Origin: Bactrocera neohumeralis
Taxonomy: Eukaryota > Arthropoda > Insecta > Diptera > Tephritidae
NCBI RefSeq assembly: GCF_024586455.1
Contig: NC_065919.1
Span: 37,858,839-37,922,838, forward strand
Reading direction: 5' to 3'
DNA: 64,000 bases
Part shown: positions 59,291 through 64,000 of the stretch, in pieces
Position numbering within the stretch: the stretch's first letter is position 1
How the letters are laid out: the number at the start of each line of letters is the position of its first letter
Program-made: the position numbers and the translations under genes
Notes under the pieces: model-generated
Databases searched by the model: none
The model's input: the letters and a program-made list of their open reading frames with translations, nothing else
What the model was told of the DNA's origin: nothing

Positions 59291-60200
59291 TTTATACTTT
59301 CGCAACAAAGTTGCTAAGGAGAGTATTATAGTTTTGTTCACATAACGGTTGTTTGTAAGTCCTAAAACTAAAAGAGTCAGATATAGGATTATATGTATAT
59401 ACCAAAGTGGTCAGGGTGACGAGTAGAGTTGAAATCCGGATGTCTGTCTGTCCGTCCGTCCGTCCGTGCAAGCTGTCACTTGAGTAAAAATTGAGATATC
59501 ATGATGAAACTTGGTACACATATTTGGGCGTAATTTTTTTGGAAAAGTGGGCGTGGCCCCGCCCCCTACTAAGTTTTTTGTACATATCTCGGAAACTACT
59601 ATAGCTATGTCAACCAAACTCTATAGAGTCGTTTCCTTATAATATATGTATATAAAAATGGAAGAAATCGGATAATAACCACGCCCACCTCCCATACAAA
59701 GGTTATCTTGAAAATCACTAAAAGTGCGTTAATCGACTAACAAAAAACGTCAGAAACACTAAATTTTACGGAAGAAATTGCAAAACGAAGCTGCACCCAG
59801 GCTTTTTTTAAAAATTGAAAATGGGCGTGGCGTCCCCCACTTATGGACCAAAAACCATATCTCAGGAACTACTCAACCGATTTCAATGAAATTCGGTATA
59901 TAATATTTTCTTAACACCCTGATGACATGTACGAAATATGGGTGAAATCGGTTCTCAACCACGCCTTCTTCCAATATAACGCTATTTTGAATTCCATCTG
60001 ATGCCTTCTCTATATAATATATACATTAGGAAATGAAAATACAATTCAATACTCAAAGTACAAAATTGATATAATCTAATTAATTTTACAAAAATAAAAA
60101 AATATGTAAATGACGGATAATGAAATCTCGATTATCACTTTATCATGCGAGAGTATAAAATGTTCGGTGACACCCGAACTTACCCTTTCCTTACTTGTTT
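59291..60200 (+). repeat. DR-A dispersed repeat, reference copy
   Basis: Starts TTTATACTTTCGCAACAAAG TTGC with GAGAGTATTATAG, includes the GTCTGTCTGTCCGTCCGTCC tract at 59442-59461, and passes GGGCGTGGCC, CATATCTCGGAAACTAC and CATATCTCAGGAACTACTC. It ends GAGAGTATAAAATGTTCGG with CACCCGAAC and CCTTACTTGTTT. GCAAC/GTTGC at the start and TTCGG/CCGAA at the end form small hairpins. It is 910 bp with no credible coding frame. I know this style of repeat as very abundant in fruit flies but cannot assign it to a superfamily from sequence alone. Confidence 0.75.
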
Positions 60201-63200
60201 ACTTAAGAATTGGTGACAACGTTTCTATCAGAACGCGTTTCATACTGGCCTTCCATTTGTTCAGTTAAAAATTAATATTTTTGGAAGTGAAATATTTTAG
60301 AGTTCGTAAATAAACAAGTTTCTTCTGTACTAAGAAGACGAATGCAAATTAGATTGTGTGGTAAACATGAAGAAAACATGCGTTCATTGTTTGTAGTAGT
60401 GCAAAGACGAAGAAAGGGATGACAGGTGTTACAGTTAGTGTTGAAAACGTACCACATGGATTTGCGGAATACCACAAATAAATGCTTAACAAATCGATCC
60501 GTGTTGCTAATTTCTATTTATTGTTAAGAAAATTTATTCTGTCTGGCTATGGCTGTCATTGCCGCACCCCCACTCTCGCGTCGTCTTTTAGAGCATGACT
60601 CAGTGCTTTCTCTCCATCTTCTTTATGGCAAACAAAAGCGTCAATTCTCTTTGATAGATTAGCTGACTTGGCCCAATACCAAAGGTCTGGCAAACGGCGC
60701 GTAACGTTCAATGGTATAATTCCAAGTACATACATATGTAAGTGCGCATGTCTGCATGTACAAATTTGTTTAGCATTCGGAAACCATTAGTTCTAACACG
60801 TCTCCTCCATGAATCAACGCCGTGTCATGCCTCGCGTTACATGTTTATTTTCAATTTTTTAGATTTTTCTTATTTATTTCTCGACCGCCTTTAGTTTTGT
60901 CTTTGTAGCTTGATCTCACAGGTTTGCCGCAGTACAAACTATTTATACGCGATTCTTTCACTTCACTTGCCACATGAGAAGGCTATTCCCCTTTAACTTT
61001 TTTCATATGTTTATATATGCATATGTATGTATGTACTACCAGTCAATCTGTTGGTGTTATTTGCTGTTGTTTGTTGTTTATGCGTCAATTGTTTGTTTAT
61101 TTGTTCCAGTCAAAGATGCGTTGGTGGTTCCATGGCATTCAAATCAGTCACCGACGCGGCTGCTGTTTAGCTTTGCTTTTGTTGTTGCTGCCGCAGTTAA
61201 AGCTGTTGGGTCCCAGCGAAAAGCAAGGAAAATAAAGATATGAAAAAGAAAACAAGCGCGAATTCGAAACGTCTGAGCCATTTTCCTTTCTTCCTCATCA
61301 GTGCACCAGCTCATCTGGGTGTTATTTGTTTTGTACACGATCGCTTTGTGTAATTGAGGAAACAACTTGAGCGACAACAACCACACACAACACTATCACA
61401 AATAGTTGCCAACACAGGAGTTTTATCCCTCCAACTTTGTTGTTTGCGGCTCATTCGTATACATCATGTATGTATGTACCATATGTATGTGACCATGTGT
61501 TGTGTATCGTTTAAAGTTCAGAATGCTATCTTTTGTATTCGTTTGACTTTTGGTAGAGTCATAATAATAGCGGTGATGGCATGCCAGTGTTCTAGGTTCC
61601 CCTACTGCCTGCTATTTTTATATCATGAATACGGTATGCCCAGTTTGCCATGATGTTTGTAGCACCCAAAAGTAACGTCTCTCCCTTTGTATATAACAGA
61701 ACCAGTCCTCAGCTTTTGCTATATTGATCACTTCCTTATGAGACGGGATCACTTCCTTTTTTCACCAAGAAGCAACTTATTTGGCGGAACCACAGATATC
61801 TCTAAATATACTATATACTATCATAGCTGCCACTCAGACTGCCCGATTAATATTAAGACAGAGATAAAGTAAATATCTTTCTATACCCTTTTATGTAATA
61901 AAATATATACTTATAAAGATTATTATAGCATCGGTGGGTCAAAGTTAATTTTGTCATGAAAAAGGTTAATAATAGGGTATTTCTTTCATTTTTCTGCATT
62001 TCTTGTGCACTTTGCCTGTTTCTGCTTTTTGCTATTCTATCTTCCGTGCGTAGAAATATATTTATTCTAAGTGCACAGATATTTTAAACTGTTCGTCGAT
62101 ATTGTTTCAATTACCATATAAATTAGTTAATTTATCTCACCAATAACACACACGTACTCATGCGTAAGTAAGTGCGTGCAAATGCATTGCGCAACAACAA
62201 GTTGAGCCACAAGTCAAACGCTAGTGAGTTATCTACTTGACTTGTATCTCGCAGACACGACCAACACTCTACTCCAAAGATATCTACATATGTGTTACAT
62301 AGGCTCACCGACCAGAAAACTCGTAAATCCTTGAGAGACACCGCTTTGCAGCGCCATAAGACGCGGAAAGCCACTAAATATACGAGTAAAGCTTCAATTT
62401 GTATGCGTCAACGCACTATCAATAGGCAATTGGGTTACCAGAAAAAAATCCTATAATTCAGACGAACAAAAAGTATGTAAAAAAATGTATGTATGTATGG
62501 GGTAAGTATTGATGTTAAAAAGAACAAAAAAAGGTAGCGACAGGAGAAAGTTCAAGGAAAGTATAAAACTGCTTTGGGACCATAAGAACATACTTATACT
62601 ATAAATGGTGGCTCTAAGCTGGCAAATGAACGCAACTTTATACACTTATTAAGAATCTTCTCTGGAATTGATAATGAATTAAATAATATTTTAATCGACA
62701 TAGGATTTGAAATTGTCTAGTCAAGAGCAAAGCAGAATGCATAACATCATTTATACTCCTATTCAGTACCGGTCTATTTTATTTTTCAGATGAAGATGAA
62801 GTGCAAGAGATGAAATACAATACCCGATTATGTCAAAGTTGCTTTATGCGGCGTTTTGATATTTTACAATATTAGGTGACATATGGCAATATTCCGAAGA
62901 AAAATTTCATTACAAAAGAAATCGATCTGTGGATTACTTAAAGTGTGTGATCGACGAATCATATAAGGACCGTCGGCAGGGTTTCAGTTAGCTGAATCAA
63001 AGCCCGTAAGTGATTTTACGTATGCGATAATTTGTGTAGTTGCTTCAGTAGTGTGTTTGGGGATGACTATAAAGCTAGCTTTAACGCGACAAAATGGCGA
63101 TGATAGGAAATGAAAGCTTAAGCAGCATTTAAACAGTAGTTTAAATATAAAAAACTGAACGCGCTCCTCCAATGACTAATGAGTGCATGAAAAAATTTGA

Positions 63201-63834
63201 TAAGATTCTGGTGAACTTACATATGTATGTATTTATAGATGTGTATGTTTGTAGAGTCAGTGGAAAATTAACTTAAAACACACAGGCTAAAGTTTAAAGT
63301 TTTTAGTTTAGACTGCACCCCATGCCAATGTGGAGCCCTAATCCGAACTAAACCTTCTACCGTTTGTAGTTAAAAGTCTCATTGCACTCAGTGACAACTT
63401 GCATTTACTTCACACCAACCCTGTTGGTCTCTGAAAAAGCCCCGTCCAATGTTGTCGTCAAATTTTTTCCGTGTGCTCTAGTAATTTTTTATGCGTTTTT
63501 GGCCCGCGTCCTCGTCCTAGTGGTCCGTACAATTTTAGAGTTACATTTCCCGCTGCTGCTCATGATTTTAACGGCTTTTTAACACCCCGCATTGTTGGGT
63601 CTATACCAAATGTATTATTTAAGTATCGCCTATCTTGTTCGTTTTGTAGACAGTGGCACGACGTCTACTCTATTTTCAATGTATCGCCTTCGCAAATGTC
63701 GCACACATATGTATGTCATCGCACTGGTGTTCGTTTCAAATATGCTTTGAAGCAGTCATGTTCTGTGAGAATTTGGGTTAAATAAAAATCTACCTCACCA
63801 TGTGGCTATTTTAGCCATAGCCCAATGTTGGGAA
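60201..63834. other. Unannotated DNA
   Basis: No gene supported. ATGT tracts occur near 60727-60738, 61018-61036, 61465-61485, 62485-62500 and 63220-63232. Open frames at 60974-61243 and 63471-63785 have no family features. Confidence 0.4.
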
Positions 63835-63999
63835 TCAGTTGGAATATTCAATGACCGTCTCTTCTAGAGCGTTTTCTGTTAGAGGTCTGTATAGTAAATC
63901 AGTTATAGTCTTCTTCTTCTTTTTGGCGAAGTGATCTAATGTGTGAAAGCCCGCTTTTAATAGGACAGGATTTCCGTTTCTGTGCGAAACGTGGAGCAT
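63835..63999 (-). CDS. Partial open frame at window edge, unknown
   Basis: The minus strand is open from the window edge to TGA at 63835. It reads MLHVSHRNGNPVLLKAGFHT then LDHFAKKKKKTITDLLYRPL and ends VIEYSN. The first part faintly recalls the start of a FLYWCH zinc-finger (a short basic stretch, G-x-P-x-L, then G-F), but the Trp-Cys and His residues that define the domain are not present. It may be a transposon-derived fragment or chance. The true start could lie outside the window. Confidence 0.2.
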   Translation of the reverse strand: MLHVSHRNGNPVLLKAGFHTLDHFAKKKKKTITDLLYRPLTENALEETVIEYSN

Positions 64000-64000
64000 A

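Noticed and set aside
1..64000. CRISPR array, operon, phage or bacterial defence system
   Set aside because: The DNA is eukaryotic: no ribosome-binding sites, no tandem intact frames, no spaced direct repeats; it has fly-type splice sites and transposons.

Overview
The window looks like non-coding DNA from a higher fly, most likely a true fruit fly (Tephritidae). The genus is not resolvable by eye. The reasons are its AT-richness, the dozens of short (ATGT)n/(ACAT)n tracts built around ACATATGTATGT, the many dead mariner/Tc1 elements, and strong fly-type splice signals with no long open frame. No complete, intact protein-coding gene is visible. This is an inference from composition and repeat style; no database was searched. 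Region by region: 0.6-4.6 kb is a mobile-element graveyard. A degraded DD-type transposase (about 0.64-1.23 kb) is followed by a LINE on the minus strand cut into four pieces by a mariner fragment, a short dispersed repeat and a mariner deletion derivative. 5-10 kb holds two kinds of dispersed repeat and a second degraded transposase. 9.95-10.97 kb is a DNA transposon with about 40-bp terminal inverted repeats. 15-17 kb is dispersed repeat carrying a second copy of the mariner deletion derivative and then a mariner 5' end. 19.7-21.32 kb looks like a long untranslated first exon on the plus strand ending in a strong splice donor. 23.6-25.2 kb has a TAA-flanked MITE inside a dispersed repeat and a TTAA-flanked MITE. 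33.39-33.95 kb has a second TTAA-flanked MITE. 36.4-37.4 kb and 45.3-46.2 kb are dead mariner transposases. 39.08-39.40 kb is a near-perfect 163-bp tandem duplication. 57.34-58.80 kb is a full-length Tc1 element with a dead transposase. Two abundant non-coding families recur on both strands: DR-A (hallmark GAGAGTATTATAG at one end, CCTTACTTGTTT at the other) and DR-B (hallmark CTTCGGCTGCACCGAAG at one end, GTTCAGGGTATA at the other). The plausible host-gene signals are the first exon at 19.7-21.32 kb, a 59-base candidate exon at 44860-44918, a combined acceptor/donor at 49364/49365 (either a 34-base exon or a zero-length recursive splice site), and a GC-rich candidate terminal exon on the minus strand at 40621-40741. 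Together they suggest that much of the window is the large intron or introns of one or more genes, colonised by transposons. That is the working interpretation, not a demonstrated gene model.
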